Shown: positions 11,235-24,239 of the stretch, one piece after another
How the letters are laid out: each line of letters starts with the position of its first letter
How positions within the stretch are numbered: the stretch's first letter is position 1
Program-made: the position numbers and the translations under genes
Notes under the pieces: model-generated
The model's database searches: none
What the model was told of the DNA's origin: nothing
What the model saw: only the letters and a program-made list of their open reading frames with translations
Assembly: GCA_033065855.1 (NCBI GenBank)
Contig: JAVXUO010000522.1
Coordinates: 1-64,000 of the forward strand
Direction of reading: 5' to 3'
Source: Escallonia rubra
Taxonomy: Eukaryota; Streptophyta; Magnoliopsida; Escalloniales; Escalloniaceae
DNA length: 64,000 nucleotides

Positions 11235-13573
11235 TGTGACACCCCTCAGCCCAAGTGTGGTCACTAGAGCTGAGTTGTCAATCATAAACACAACATAACC
11301 CTGTTGGATTACAGAGCAACTCTAGATATATAACTTTATATACATAAAGCTTCAAAAGGGCATCTTTACAAAAAAAATCACTACAACGTTTAGCATAACA
11401 CAGTTGAAGTTTTAAAAGAAAATATCTAGATCCCAAAACACGGTTGAAACTATCTTACGTTTCCTTTTATAATTTAAGCCAACTTCTCCTTCCCCTTCCT
11501 AGACGTCTCACCCAGTTCGACCTTACCACGTGAAACAACACAGATAAGGAATAAGCGCAAATCGCCCAGTAAAGATAACACGAGGATTAACATGCACAAA
11601 TGATTCCACAGCCTCGGAGAAATAATAATCAACTCAACGATATCAAAGAATCAAGAGTTCAATAAATAGCGCAACATTAACATAATGTCCAAACGATATT
11701 TTCTTTCGTCAGACTGAGCGACTTTAAGGCCCAACATAACAACATTATTCCCACATTTCATGGACAGGATTGACAGACTGACAGACTATGCAAGTGAACA
11801 TTAAATCATTAACAACCAAATTAAACATCAACGAAATACAAGCCATTAAAATCGTTAACAGCAAAATGAAGTTAAGTGCAATGCAGACTCAGACTCGACT
11901 GATTAGACCCGATTATCTAGACCCGACCGAACACGACAGACTTGACTAGCGCGTCATACATCCTTTTTGCCAGTGATCATATTTCACAGACCATCCTTTC
12001 ATATAATGTACCGCATTACAGGATGTCCATCTCAGTCTCGGGTAATTAAAAGAGACGTTATCACAAGAAGGGAACTCACAAAGAGTCCTCATCCCCAGCC
12101 ACGTTACCGCCAAACTACAAGTTACACCAATTGGGCGGACTAAGGGAAATGATTTCACCTTACGTCCTCAATTAACAATAACTCAAGCAAGAATTATCAG
12201 TCACAAGACCAACCGATGTTCAACACCACAACCGAAGTTCACCCCAACACCATCAACAGAGTGGACCAGGGAGAAAATTAACCACAAGTCCTCAACAATA
12301 TTCCTAACTAAGAGGGACATCGACAACCACCGACATCTCAATGCAACAATACTATCAACGAAAGGTATGTTAAACGAAGCAAATCATAGCATACAATGAA
12401 CTGCATTACCCTTACATGACTGGCTTTTAGCCGACGTGACAAGCAACCTCGAATCACAACGAGCGGGGTCACCTAACCAAACAAGATTTTACTCGTCAGA
12501 TACCATTCAAACATAAATACACAATTTATTCTACTCATTCTCTCTTAGTTGTTTATAACGTCTTACCTTTAACTTAACCTTATTGACGCATTAGTATTAA
12601 TAACTCCTTCATTTAGGCGTACTAACCCCATTCCTCGCTTCCCGTCACTCAGAAAGCATAATTGCGGGTGTTCCAAAAAATTTAGCGCCGACATGGTAAA
12701 TTACCAAAACATCCCCTGGTGGCATCGTCCTAACAAAAATCTCAAAACCTCCTTAAAACATATTTTTAAGCATCTACATTCATCTTTTCAGATTAAAAAG
12801 CCCTTCGGGATTATTTTGCTAAAAAATCCCTAACCCACAATTAACGAAACGCTTGGAAGCCCGGTTCCAGTATAAATAGCTTTCAGCTTTGAAATGTCCT
12901 GAAACTTCAGATATTGAAGCATCTCACCATTTTAAGATCCTCATAAAATTTCTATGTGAACTGTGTTGGTTTGCTATTTTAAAATTCACCTTTTATAGTA
13001 ACCGTGTCAGTTAACCCCCTTCCCGACCTTGAAAAATCTGAAATTTTTTCACATTGTAGATTTCATAAAAATAACTAGAGTTTCATTTTGCACTTTAGCA
13101 GATTCTACCCCGAGTGATTTTTAAAAAATCATACTATGGACTGCCTAATCTTAGCCCCCTTTTAGCGACATTTACTGTTAAACCTCATTGCTACAGCACT
13201 ACCCACACTCACACAGCAACAACAGCAGCCATGTGCTGCTGCTGCTCCCCTCCCCCTTCACCCCCTCTCACAAACACAAGATACCACACACAACACCACC
13301 CCACCTCCCCCCCCCCCCACACACCTTTTCTTCTTCATCATCCACCTTCACACACCCTTGCACCAAGAAAACCCACCATAATACCCAGAAACACTATTAC
13401 ACATTTTTCACACACTTAAGCACCCACGCAACAACACAACAACACTACTGCTACAGCAGCAATGTGCTTTCTACTACTTGATTATCGATAAAATAGTGCT
13501 ACCAATAAAAATAACACCCTTAATTAATCTAATTCACGGTTAGATTCATTTAAGGCATTTTCAGGGTATTACA
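11235..13573 (-). mobile_element. LTR of Tekay-like chromovirus A (3' LTR, minus strand)
   Basis: A 2,339 bp segment begins TGTGACACCCC and ends GGGTATTACA on the plus strand, giving TG..CA ends. On the minus strand it is preceded by a polypurine tract (AAGGGGGATGA, 13574-13590), as expected for a 3' LTR. The integrase and chromodomain of the same element lie directly to the right. It contains the AAATTACCAAAA block shared with other LTRs of the window and a CA-rich stretch at about 13180-13470. The partner LTR is not seen. Confidence 0.7.
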
Positions 13574-14802
13574 TCATCCCCCTTAAATAAATTTCGTCCT
13601 CGAAATAAGAACAAACTTTATCCTGCAAACAAATACAGATATCTCTGCCGCATTAAAACCTCGGGTTCCCATGTGGCTTCCTCTACCGCATGATTTCTCC
13701 AGATGACTTTCACCATCGATATTACTTTGGAATGTAATACCTGCTCTATTCTATCAATCACTTTTATTGGTACCTCCTGGTATGAGAGATTATCTCGAAT
13801 TTCCACTGGTTCCAACTGGATCACATGCATAGGGTATGTTTCTGAGGATTGAAATGTGAAACACCTTATGCAGTTGGCTCAATTCTGGTGGTAGATCGAG
13901 CATGTACGCCACCGTTTCAACCCTAGCCAAGATTTTAAACGGTCTGATGAACCTCAGACTTAACTTTCCCTGCTTCCTAAATCGAATGATTCCCTTCCAC
14001 GGAGATACTTTTAAAAATACTAGGTCACTTACCTCAAACTCTAACATTCTACGCCTTTTATCTGCATAGTTTTTCTTCCGACGTTGTGCAGTACGAATTC
14101 TCTCTTTGATTCACCTTGTCTTCTGTTTCCTTGTACAGTTCTGTTCGTGACAGTCTTTGTTCCCCCACTACATCCCAAAAAATAGGCGTGCGACATCTTC
14201 AACCATACAACACTTCATAAGGAGCCATTTCAATGCTCGCTTAAAATGCTCATCCCATGCTCCGCCAAAATCAATAATGCACACTCTCAACATATCCTCC
14301 AATATCTGTGTGGTACGTTCAGATTGGCCATCCGTCTGTGGGTGAAAGGATGTACTCATGGTTAACTTCATTCCCATTTTTTCTTGGAAACTTTTCCAAA
14401 ATCTCGAGGTGAACCTTGCGTCTCTGTCGGACACAATGGTTACTGGTACTCCATAACAACTAACCACCTCATTAATATAAATCCGGGCAAGTTGTTCAAT
14501 AGAATACCCTACTCGGATAGGAATAAATCGAGCTGTCTTAGTCAGCCTATCCACTACCACCCAGATAGACGTGTATTTACTAGTTGTTCATGGTTTAGTA
14601 TATTGTAATGTGTTCCCATTTCCACTCAAGTACAGGGAGTGGTTGCAACTGTCCGACAATCTTCTTATGGTCCACTTTCACCTATTGGTAGGTCAAACAC
14701 CGGGATACAAACCCTTATATATCCATTTTCATGCTAGGCCACCAAAAAATTTGTCATAGATCAAGATACATTTTTGTTTCTCCATGGTAGATCGGGTATT
14801 TA
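13574..14802 (-). mobile_element. Chromovirus A internal part: integrase and chromodomain
   Basis: Ty3/gypsy pol fossil read leftward. The integrase core (14590-14170) has DRLTKTARFIPI, VSDRDARFTSRFW and SFHPQTDGQSER. The integrase C-terminal part (14050-13800) has FHISILRN. A chromodomain-like end (13830-13620) has EEATWEPE. This order, with the chromodomain after the integrase, identifies a chromovirus; the family resembles Tekay/Del. It is broken in a few places. On its upstream (right) side the coding part stops at 14802, where the LTR of chromovirus B begins, indicating nested insertion. Confidence 0.85.
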
Positions 14803-17800
14803 TGTAATATCCCAAAAAATTCAGAGCTCCGTCACCCTAAACCCCTGGGACGTTAACCTATCACATCACATCAAACCTGTCAAATCATGTATACTAACAC
14901 ATATCTCAAAGCATCTAATTCGATATCAACTCAAAATTTTCAAATACAAGATTACAAAACTGCTTAACCTTAAACTATTAAAACCTAGGTTCTTTACAAA
15001 CTCGAGTCCTTATTGCACGAGTTGACAGTACCGACCCACGCACGGGTCTCATTACACAGTAATTGTGGGCTCACTGAAATCTAACACAGACTCTAAACCC
15101 TATTCCCGAGCATGTTACAGCTGATCATTACCTGCAGAAGGGAGTCAAACGAATGGTGAGCTTTTGGGAGCTCAGTAAGGTCGTACAAGTTAATTGAAAG
15201 AATTACAAAACGATTCAAAAGAACCTAACCAACGATGATTTTCAAAATGATCAAAATTTATCATGAATAGATACCAAAATAAACAATAACAATCACGACG
15301 AGTTCCAAAATGATCAATAAAAGATCATTTTCAAAGCCATCATTCCATACAATGATGGTTTTCCAAAGGATTTCAAAACTAGTTCAAATGCAATCTAAGG
15401 AGGGATTTTAAATAAGCATAAACCATTTGAGACGATCCTTTCCGGTCATTTTCGTAACAATCATTGTAAGATGCAATATAAATAAATTCAAAGATGTTGA
15501 TCCTGGACAGATACGATACCATTCAGGCAAAGCCAATATGCAATGCCATTCAGGCAAAGCCAATATGCAATGCCATTCAGGCAATGCATAATCTAGTGTA
15601 CACATGCATGATGTATGAATACTACTCCCAATGGGTACTAGCCGACGCAGGATTCAAACCAGCCTTATAACACCTTCCCACAGTATAATTCCCCAGGTCA
15701 ACACAAAATCAACAATAACAATGAGTATTAACATGAACTCAAATAACTGAAATCAAATTCATCACTCAGAACACAAGAATTGCCACCAACCAATAGCAAG
15801 AATAAATACGAACAATTATCGATTTTAAGCATAACAATTTTGAATAAAAGAATGCAAACAATTATCGAATTTGCTCAGCATGTGTAATAACGTGCTAGCA
15901 TCGATAGATTTCCAAGCAACTGATTCAGGTTCAATGTTGGGTTTCCTTGGTAATAACATGCTGATATCAAATACGTATATCAGTGTTTGACAATTGCTAT
16001 AAGAAAATTGTAAGAATACATACGAACACTAGTTATCGAAATTAGGGTTCGGACAGATGTCCTTACCCAGGGTTCAGTTGGAAACCCATATCTGGATCCG
16101 AAGCTACGCTATATAACCAGAAATTATGTTGCTTTAACCTAAACGGAACAATCTAGTTATTAGTATACAATATAGATTACGATATTATAAATTCAATACT
16201 GACCCACGCATATTCCCAGAACGGCCCCCCTCACAAAGTACGTAAAATTACCAAAATGCCCATTATGTAGAAAATTACCAAAATGCCCATCTCGGACTTA
16301 AATCACCAAAATGGCATTTTCGTGAGTAAAACCGCTAAAATAACCTTATTGTGTGTGAATTTTACTCAAAAATACCTTTTATAGGTAAAATTACCAAAAT
16401 ACCCTATCGGGTGGCAAATTACCAAAGTACCCCCTGAAGTTCCCGACACCGGAAAAATCTCAAAAACACATTAGAACACTATTTTAAGTATCATGAAGTC
16501 ATTTTTTGGCTAAAAAGTATATTAGGAAATTTTTGCCCGAAAATCCCGAATCGGTGTTCAGACCGAGCGCTCAGAAGCCGTTTCTGCTAAAAATATTTAT
16601 TGACCTCAGAATGGTGTGGAATTATTGAAAATGAAACATCTCAGTAAAATAAGGTTTTTCTAAAATTTTCAGATCAAAATAACTTAGTTTGCTATATTAA
16701 ATAAATCCAGAATTTTCTTTAATCAATACCCTAATTTAGCATCCTTCACGGACACCGAAAATTTTCAAAATTTTCCACAGGGTAGGTCTCGTAAAAATAA
16801 TGGGGGTTACTATTTTGGACTTTGTCAAATTATGAACTGAACTATTTATAAAAATTTGGATTTAAACTACCTGATTAATTTTCTACCTTTATTGGACAAA
16901 ACAGTTACTATTTAGATCAACACACCTAGTATTTCACCTAAACACACACACACACACACCTATCTTCTTCCTCTACCGAGCATACACACACACACCCAAT
17001 TCATAAACACTCATTGACACACTACGAAACACACCCAAAATACTTAATTTACACTACACTATCTAAATCACACACATTAACACTCAATTACATACAATTC
17101 CGTGGACATATACATACCCGAATCCACACACTATAAATCTTGACACACACATATCACACACAGTAGAACATCCACACGATCCCACAGTTACACCAACCAA
17201 AACACACACTAACACCTACCAAATTTCATCCTAAACACACCCTAATCCCACAACATCACACACACAATTATACAATATACATCCACACACTATGGATGCA
17301 CACACGCAAAGCACACACTCCCACTGCACACACATCACACTGCAAAAACACACACTCACACACATATCTGTTACCCTTCTCCCCAACCCCTAAGCACACA
17401 CTTTTACACACTCTTGCACCACCAAAGCCTTCTCACAACCACATCACCACTGCTGCCGTAGCGGCAGAATGTATCCCACACACACATACACCCACACCTA
17501 CACACCCATTATTTCCCACACTATAATTCACACTAAAAAATTGGGAGATTATCCTTCAAGAGTGTTTCCAATCTCTCTCTCTCTGAGATTTCCTACCCAA
17601 AATTCCTTCTTCTTCCTCCCTTGTTTCCCTTTCTCTGTTATGTTTTTCTCTTCCTGTTTTTTTTTCTCTCCGAATTTCTTCCTATCTCTTTTCTTTAGTT
17701 TTCTTTTATTTTCTAATCCATTATCTTATTATTATAATCCATTAGTCATCACATAAAAAGAGTAGGAGGTGGCACCACCTCAAGAGAGTTTGCTCTAAAA

Positions 17801-18165
17801 TTTGACACCAAATGCCTACCTTTCAAAAATTGCAATTTGGCCCCCACAGTTTCCAAAATTACAAATAACCCCAAAAGTTTTAAAAATTATATTCTTGCCC
17901 CCAAAAACTTTTCTAATCTTTACTAATTTAACACTAACCCTAGATATCACCAAAATATATATACATACCACTCATATCATTATTTTTCATCTAAAATAAT
18001 AATTTACAGTGCAGTCCCGCAAAGTTTCTCATATTTACAAAATCATATTAACATTTCCTTCTGTACTAATCTCTGAGCGTTGCTCAAAATTAATGCCCGT
18101 TTATTTTTTTTTTTTTGAGTATCCGATAGTTATTTTAAACCGCTTCAAAAGTGCGGGATATTATA
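14803..18165 (-). mobile_element. LTR of chromovirus B (3' LTR, minus strand)
   Basis: A 3,363 bp segment runs from TGTAATATCCC to GGGATATTATA. It shares both ends and long internal blocks (CAGAGCTCCG, GCAGAAGGGAG, CCAAAATGCCC) with the solo LTR at 57411-60629, so both belong to one family. A minus-strand polypurine tract (AAGGTGGGGAGAA) adjoins it at 18166-18180, marking it as a 3' LTR. CA-rich sequence fills about 16930-17530. Confidence 0.7.
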
Positions 18166-19533
18166 TTCTCCCCACCTTATAAAATTTTTGTCTTCGAAAT
18201 TTGATCTCAGATTTCCTATTACTTATAACATCTCGGCACTACGCTTCCGCTGCGTAACTCTGATAACTACCACATAGTAGCTGAGCTATCTCGAATTTTC
18301 GCACCCAAATTCTTGTCCCATGAATACTCGAACGCAACGATTAAATTCTCATCGTAATGCTAAACTCAATTTGGTCAGATTATCACTCGCGCTCTAACCA
18401 TTCCGAGACTTCACGAACTATGGCTTAGCCAATACAAAACTCACTGAGCTGAACCTGCACCGCTCCGAATTCAACGCATTATACTGATACTTTACAACAG
18501 GCTTCCACTGCATTATACCGATACTATACCAGAGACTCTATCACTTGCACAACTTACTTAACGATGGTAAGTTTAACTTCGAGCTTAAGGTGTACTGAAT
18601 ACCAAACGACGGTCATACATGACTTACACTCTACCAAAACTAACATGGATAAGATATGATAACCAATTCCTATAAGCACTTACACCTCACAACAGACAGC
18701 AAAACTGTAGCCACTAGGCTTTCACTGTGTACTCTAACATCTAAAAAAAACGAGTCCAAATTATTGCCGAATTTGTCACCGAGAGACGTGTTATCTTAAC
18801 ATAACTATGTATTGCATACCTATGATTTCGCATACCCTTCACATAACGATGGAGAACTGTAACCAGTACGATTTCCCTGCGAACTCCAAATATCCAAATT
18901 TGATATTTTTAGATACTTTTTCAGACTTATTTCCGATACTAAGGTGTCTTATCTCAACGAGTCCAAGCTATTACCGAATTTGTCACCTAAAGATGTGTTC
19001 TCCTAACATAACGCAAAATATGATTCTGCATCGTATGTATGGCACTTCACTAGAGTGTTAGGCTTAGGTTATCACGTCACTTCCAATTCACACAATCACA
19101 TTATTTGCCAAAAATCTTTAATCTTATCCTTCGATCATCTATTTTAGTTGAACGTTTAAAATCTTTCGGTCCTAAAGGCAAATAACATGCGACTATTATT
19201 GTGTGTTCAGCCAAGATCTCAATCTTATACCGAACCATCAAATAGATTGTCCAAATCTAATCCACGTTTTTAGATTCTACTCTCACTCATCGATTATCTA
19301 AGGCTTAAGAGTCTACATAATCTCATATTAGGGCATGCCCTAATATGAAAGTGAGAGAGAGCGAGAGAGCGAGAAATTGGGAGATCGAATGGGTTGAATA
19401 AGTAGAGAGAGGTTGGGAAATTATGCTGGACTCGATTAGCGTATGTGAATGTATTTAGGAGCCGTTGAAAAGTTAAAATATTTTCGACCAAAATTCTACT
19501 GGCAAAATTTCATGTGTAATTATTGTCGTATTG
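18166..19533 (-). mobile_element. Non-coding internal sequence beside chromovirus B LTR
   Basis: No gag or pol motif found. A ~60 bp segment containing GAGTCCAA..ATT..CCGAATTTGTCACC is repeated near 18745 and 18958. The stretch may be the 3' untranslated internal part of chromovirus B or of a non-autonomous relative. Its right side is cut by the CACTA element. Confidence 0.4.
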
Positions 19534-19964
19534 TGACACCACAAGAAAATATGTATTTGGCGACGGAGTTTTAGCGACGGAAGGTATTCCGTCGCTAAAA
19601 CTATCTTTAAGCGACGGAATATCCCGTCGTTAAAAATCCGTTGCAAAATACTATTACCGACGGTGTCTTACGTCGGTAATAGTATTTTGCAACGGAGTTT
19701 TAACGACGGACTTTTAGCGACGGACATACCGTCGCTAAATATTTTTATAAAATTAGTAATTTTGAGTTTTTTTTTAAAATTATTTAAACGACGGAATAAA
19801 ACTGTCGCTAAAAAGTCTGTCGTTAAAAGTCTTTATAATAATACATTCACCGACGGAGTTTTAGCGACGGTGTTATTCCGTCGCTAAAGATCCTCCATTT
19901 AAATACACATCTGGTTTCTTTCTCTCTCCCCGTTCTCTCTCTGAATACCTGCTCTCACCCACCC

Positions 19965-20160
19965 ACCGCCGTTCTCACCTCCGGCGACCCTTCTCTACGG
20001 CGACCCAGCTCCGGCGACACTCCCGTCCCCCACCCGACGCTGCGCCACCAAGCCTTGCACTCCGGTCGTGCCACAAAGCCCTCCACTGTCGCCGCGCAAC
20101 GAAGCCCACCACTGCCGCCGCACCACCAACACCGCCGCCGTCGTACCCACCTCGAGATTT
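19965..20160. other. GC-rich stretch inside the CACTA element
   Basis: Rich in GCC/CCG triplets and of much higher GC than its surroundings. It looks like a captured host 5' exon or leader. It gives short open frames on both strands (Pro/Arg/Gly-rich), none with a recognisable domain. It could be the original promoter-proximal part of the B3 gene downstream or an unrelated capture. Confidence 0.4.
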
Positions 20161-21239
20161 GTATGTCAATGGCCCTAAATCATCTGAATGTTTTGTTATT
20201 TTGTCTTCAATTTAGGTTACATGCCCTAAATTATGCCTGGTTTATTTAGATTTGTATGTCAATTTAGGTTCAATTTTTTGTTAATTTGTCAATTGCCCTA
20301 AATTAGAGTACTCATCACTAATATACTAGTTAAATTGCAACCCTGGAGAGTGGAGGTCTATACACAGCACTCTTTGGAAGGCTAGATGGAGAGTGCTGTA
20401 ATATTCTGAAACAGCCCATTAACACTCTATGCTAGATGGAAGATTGGCTCCTCTAGTGAACATTTTCAGGAAGCTTACGCTGTAATATTCAGAATCAATC
20501 AGCCCACATCTTTGCCTAAAACCATCCAAGTTTAAAATGAGCATAGAGAGACAAACAATGACGAAAACGATTAAAGCATGGACAGTACTTGATTGTTTTT
20601 TGCATCAGCTCTGTGGTTCATGGATCATTGATGCATATAGTGCTGCTCTATATCGGGTAGTTAAGCATGGACAGTACTTGATTGTTTGTATGCAGTCCTT
20701 TAGATTTTTGTTAGATGATCAAATGCTAGCTAAGGTATGGATGAACTGGGAATATCTTTTAAGAAGGAATTGTGTTTGAAAGGAATATATGAGAGAGAGG
20801 GAGGGAGGGAGTTATTGAGAAGGAATAAAAACCGTCAAAAGAGAGAGACACATATCGATCCTCAGCGCATATGGTGGAGGGAGATGCAGCAGAAGCAATG
20901 GCGGATGTTGTGGATGATGCTTTTGATATGCCGAGGCACGGCATTGCATTGCGTTTGCATTAGCTCGAATCTCAAAACAATTAAACTACTACTACTACTA
21001 GTTGTAATCGTAGTTTCATATGCAGTTTGGACTTTGGACCACACCCTTCATATTCCCATGCAGCTCCAACACGAGCTTTGCAGTGTGTTGTGTGCACCCA
21101 CCCACCCACCCACCCACCATCCCTCCCACCAACCAAACCCCCATAGCCGCCCCACCTCCCCTCTTTCTTTCACACACATACACACACACACACGAACAAA
21201 ACAAGTAGCGACGACTAGGAGCGCTTGAGATCTTCTGAT
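20161..21239. other. Unassigned cargo of the CACTA element
   Basis: No recognised coding sequence. A phrase of about 20 bp (AGCATGGACAGTACTTGATT) occurs twice near 20575 and 20664, and CACCCACC and CACA microsatellites lie at about 21090-21200. Confidence 0.4.
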
Positions 21240-21460
21240 GTACTCTCGCCGTCTCATTTTGAGTGTCATTTTGAGATCTTCTGATGTATTATCCCTAAAA
21301 AATAGGGTGATCACATCTAATGCGTTTTCTTGAAACTTTTGCTTGTAGGGGACCTTTGCAGAAAATGTGTAAGTTTTATGACTTGCTAACGTATTTAATT
21401 TTTGCTTCCTTAATCAAAATGTAAAGTCAAACAAGACACTCAAAATGAGAGGGAGAGAGT
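21240..21460. mobile_element. Stowaway-like MITE remnant
   Basis: The left end TACTCTCGCCGTCTCATTTT and right end (reverse complement) ACTCTCTCCCTCTCATTTTG match the Stowaway terminal repeat type (CTCCCTCCGT). It is about 220 bp, AT-rich and non-coding. The right-end target TA is degraded. Confidence 0.65.
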
Positions 21461-22076
21461 GTCAATTTTATTAGGAAGATTTTGGGTGCAACCTCTGTGA
21501 GAGAAATAGCCTACGAATTCCTATTCAGTGACCACTAGTTATAAGTAGATATTGCTAGTGACATTTTAGCGACATTTGAAAGCTGCCAATGTGACTAACA
21601 CACATCTTGTAATCCCTTGAAAAGAGGGTGGTGGAAAAGGTGAGAATAGTTTCACACACACACACACACACACACACTATTCCCAAGGGCAGAGTGGCCT
21701 TTGATTGGAAGTAATATGAATAGACACTAAAACTGCACAGGAGATGGATTCCCAAAACCAAGCTTATATAAGACTACGGGAGCTGTCTTATTAGCGGTAA
21801 TATGGAGCATGCGCCATAGCTTGATACTCTTACTCAGGACTTTATCGCACAATAACATTTTGCTTCTTACTTTCCGTGACATAGGTGGCTATTTGGGTGG
21901 TGAAATGATGATGTGCGTAGTTGAGATTTTTGTGGTAGTCATTTTAGCTACAACTCACTGTGGATCTGTTTTTTTAGCACCACTTTAACATAATTTGATA
22001 GATTTAATTCAGCTATGAAATTGATGCTCGTCGATTGAATAATCATCGATTGGTTTTTCATGTTAAAGTAGGTTAA

Positions 22077-22513
22077 ATGGCTTCTACTTCGGTGAACAGG
22101 GACGTTTCAGTCAACAGGCACTTCTTCAAGGTCATGATGCCTGGTTTTCATACAGAACTTGTATGTCATCCCGCTTTCTCTATGTTTTCGTGTGTGTTAA
22201 AAGTTTTATCTTTGGTTAAAAACTTACATGTCTTATTGTATTGTGAATATGTTAGGCCATACCAGTAGCATTCTGGCGATTGCTTACCACATTGAGATTT
22301 GAAGCAACTTTAACCAGCCGCAAGGGGTCATGGCTTGTTAAATTGAAGAAGAAGGTTGGCCAAGAGGTTCTTTGCTTCGAAGAGGGTTGGAACGAATTCG
22401 TACAACAACATGACCTCCATCTAGGAGACTTTGTAGTCTTTCAACACATGGGCCAAATGCGTTTTCAAGTCAGCGTGTTTGATCAAAGCACTTGTGAAAA
22501 GCCTTTCCCCTAA
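22077..22513 (+). CDS. Small single-B3-domain protein (REM-like), inside CACTA element
   Basis: Two exons, 22077-22160 and 22256-22513, joined in phase 0 at GT (22161) and AG (22255), give 113 residues ending at TAA. The joined protein is one plant B3 DNA-binding domain: HFFKVMMPGF opens it, IPVAFWRLL follows across the splice site, then WLVKLKKK, EEGWNEFVQQHDLHLGDFVVF and FQVSVFD. This order is typical of REM/reproductive-meristem B3 proteins, which bind DNA in the nucleus. The family often has several B3 domains or C-terminal extensions; here there is one domain and little else. The frame and splice sites are intact although the gene lies wholly inside a CACTA element, so it looks like a captured (transduplicated) gene. 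An in-frame ATG precedes the domain. Expression is unknown. Confidence 0.75.
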
Positions 22514-23074
22514 TGTTGAACTCTGAGGCGTAATTAGACAATATTTTAAATTAATCGCATCGGATATGTACATTTTGAACAATGTTGTGAACATTGACTA
22601 TTTGTTTGATAATTTTAGGTTGTTAATTGTGATTATTGATCGATGATTTGTTAATCGACGATTTTAGATTGTTAATCGTGCATTTGATATATTGAGATTG
22701 TTGACGGAGGATGGGACCCAATTGGTTTGAATTTTTTATTACAGGTTTGGGCATTAAAAAATTAAAAAAAAATTAAAAAAATGACTTCAACTTTTAGCGA
22801 CGGATTAATTCCATCGCTAAACATTTAATCCCGTCGCTAATTTCGTAAAAAAGAAAATAAATTAAAGTACATAAAACATAATTAGCGACGGATATTCCGT
22901 CGCTAATTCATAAATAAATCCGTCGCCAAAATTTCTATATTAGACGACATATTTTATAATTCCGTCGCAAAACTTTTAGCAACGGCCTTTTATACGAGGG
23001 ACTTTTAGCGACGGAATTTAGGCTTTTAGCGACGGGAAAATCCGTCGCTAAAGGCCTTATTCCTTGTAGTGTGA

Positions 23075-23418
23075 CAACAAGAGCTTTGTCACGGACAATT
23101 ATTCTTTTTTTTCATTTTTAATAAAAATAATATAAATGTGACAACATATAATTTTGTCACTATAACTAGCTAAAATAGTGACAACATTAATCATGTTGTC
23201 ATTATTGTCTTTTCAAAGTTCTTCCCACCAACGCAGTGACAATGCCACCAAGTAATTAGTGACGAAACTGAGTGACGACTTTATTATTGTCACAAGATAT
23301 AACACTGTAGCAAACTAATTGTGACGACATTCATTCATGTCACAGTTGGTCATCTATAGTGACAACTTTTATATTGTCACTGAAAAAGTTGTCACTAAGG
23401 ATATATTTTCTTGTAGTG
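23075..23418. mobile_element. Remnant of a second CACTA-type end with GTGACAAC hairpin repeats
   Basis: It ends TTTTCTTGTAGTG (23406-23418), a CACTA-type terminus. The body carries repeated, partly inverted GTGACAAC / GTTGTCAC words. The opposite end is not found. The first CACTA element with its TGA duplication abuts directly, so it may have inserted into this one. Confidence 0.5.
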
Positions 23419-24239
23419 GCAAGTGAAACTATGCAAATCCTAAAAATCAGGTAAAGATACACGGACATAACATATTGTAAATTTTCAAATCATTTGAGAA
23501 TAAAACCTAGTAAAATTTTGATAATCATATTAGCTACAAGCAACAACTATAACATGTTACCATTTTGGAACATATTAAACAAACACCAATCACAAATAAC
23601 CAGTAGTAATTATACGACAAAACATCTAACCTTAATCACAACAAACAATGATCTCAATCAAACATTTAAGGTCAAATAATAACAAAAATCGCAACCAGGT
23701 GATCAAAACACAAAAATCTTTAACAAAATCATACCTATTGGCTCTCGAGATTCACAGTAAAATTTTATAACATCCCAGAAAATGACGAGGACATAATGAC
23801 ATAGGTATGAAGGAATAAAGCCAACCCAATGGCCCGAAACAATTACGATCAATATGAGTTATTGGTCCTTAATGGAATTAGTAGCTTTCCCATGGCCAGT
23901 GAGTCAGATACTATCACATCAAGTCCAAAAAGATTCGAAAAAGAAAACAGATAAATATCCTAGAAAAGGAATAAGATGACTCAGTATGAATAACATCTTT
24001 TCCGACATCTCGGAGCAAGTTGGCATTCAATTAAGTTGCATTTGAATTCAACATACAAAAGAATGAGCGAGATGACAAAGTAGGATTCACACTTCCTATC
24101 GTACTCTCAAACCAAACTTTCGGACTTAACACCAATCATTCCTCAACAACACAATTCTCACTCATAAATCAAATCACTTACTTAACTACTACTCATAACT
24201 TACGAGCTTTTAAACACTTCTATGGTTTCCCCAGACAGT
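23419..24239. other. Unassigned AT-rich stretch
   Basis: No gene recognised. TATAACATCCC near 23767 resembles the ends of the chromovirus LTRs, so this may be LTR-derived, but no paired end was found. Confidence 0.3.

Larger units (their letters stand above)
19537..23071. mobile_element. CACTA (En/Spm-like) element carrying a B3 gene, TSD TGA
   Basis: The left end CACCACAAGAAAATATG and right end (reverse complement) CACTACAAGGAATAAGG match the plant CACTA consensus, and a 3 bp target duplication TGA flanks both (19534-19536, 23072-23074). Length is 3,535 bp. Both subterminal zones (about 19555-19890 and 22790-23060) hold many copies, in both orientations, of TTTAGCGACGGA, the usual type of transposase-binding array. 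No CACTA transposase was recognised, so it is non-autonomous. The cargo includes a GC-rich stretch (19965-20160), a Stowaway-like MITE and an intact B3-domain gene. Confidence 0.85.

Noticed and set aside
23767-23777. TATAACATCCC as the end of another chromovirus LTR
   Set aside because: No matching opposite end, polypurine tract or target duplication was found.
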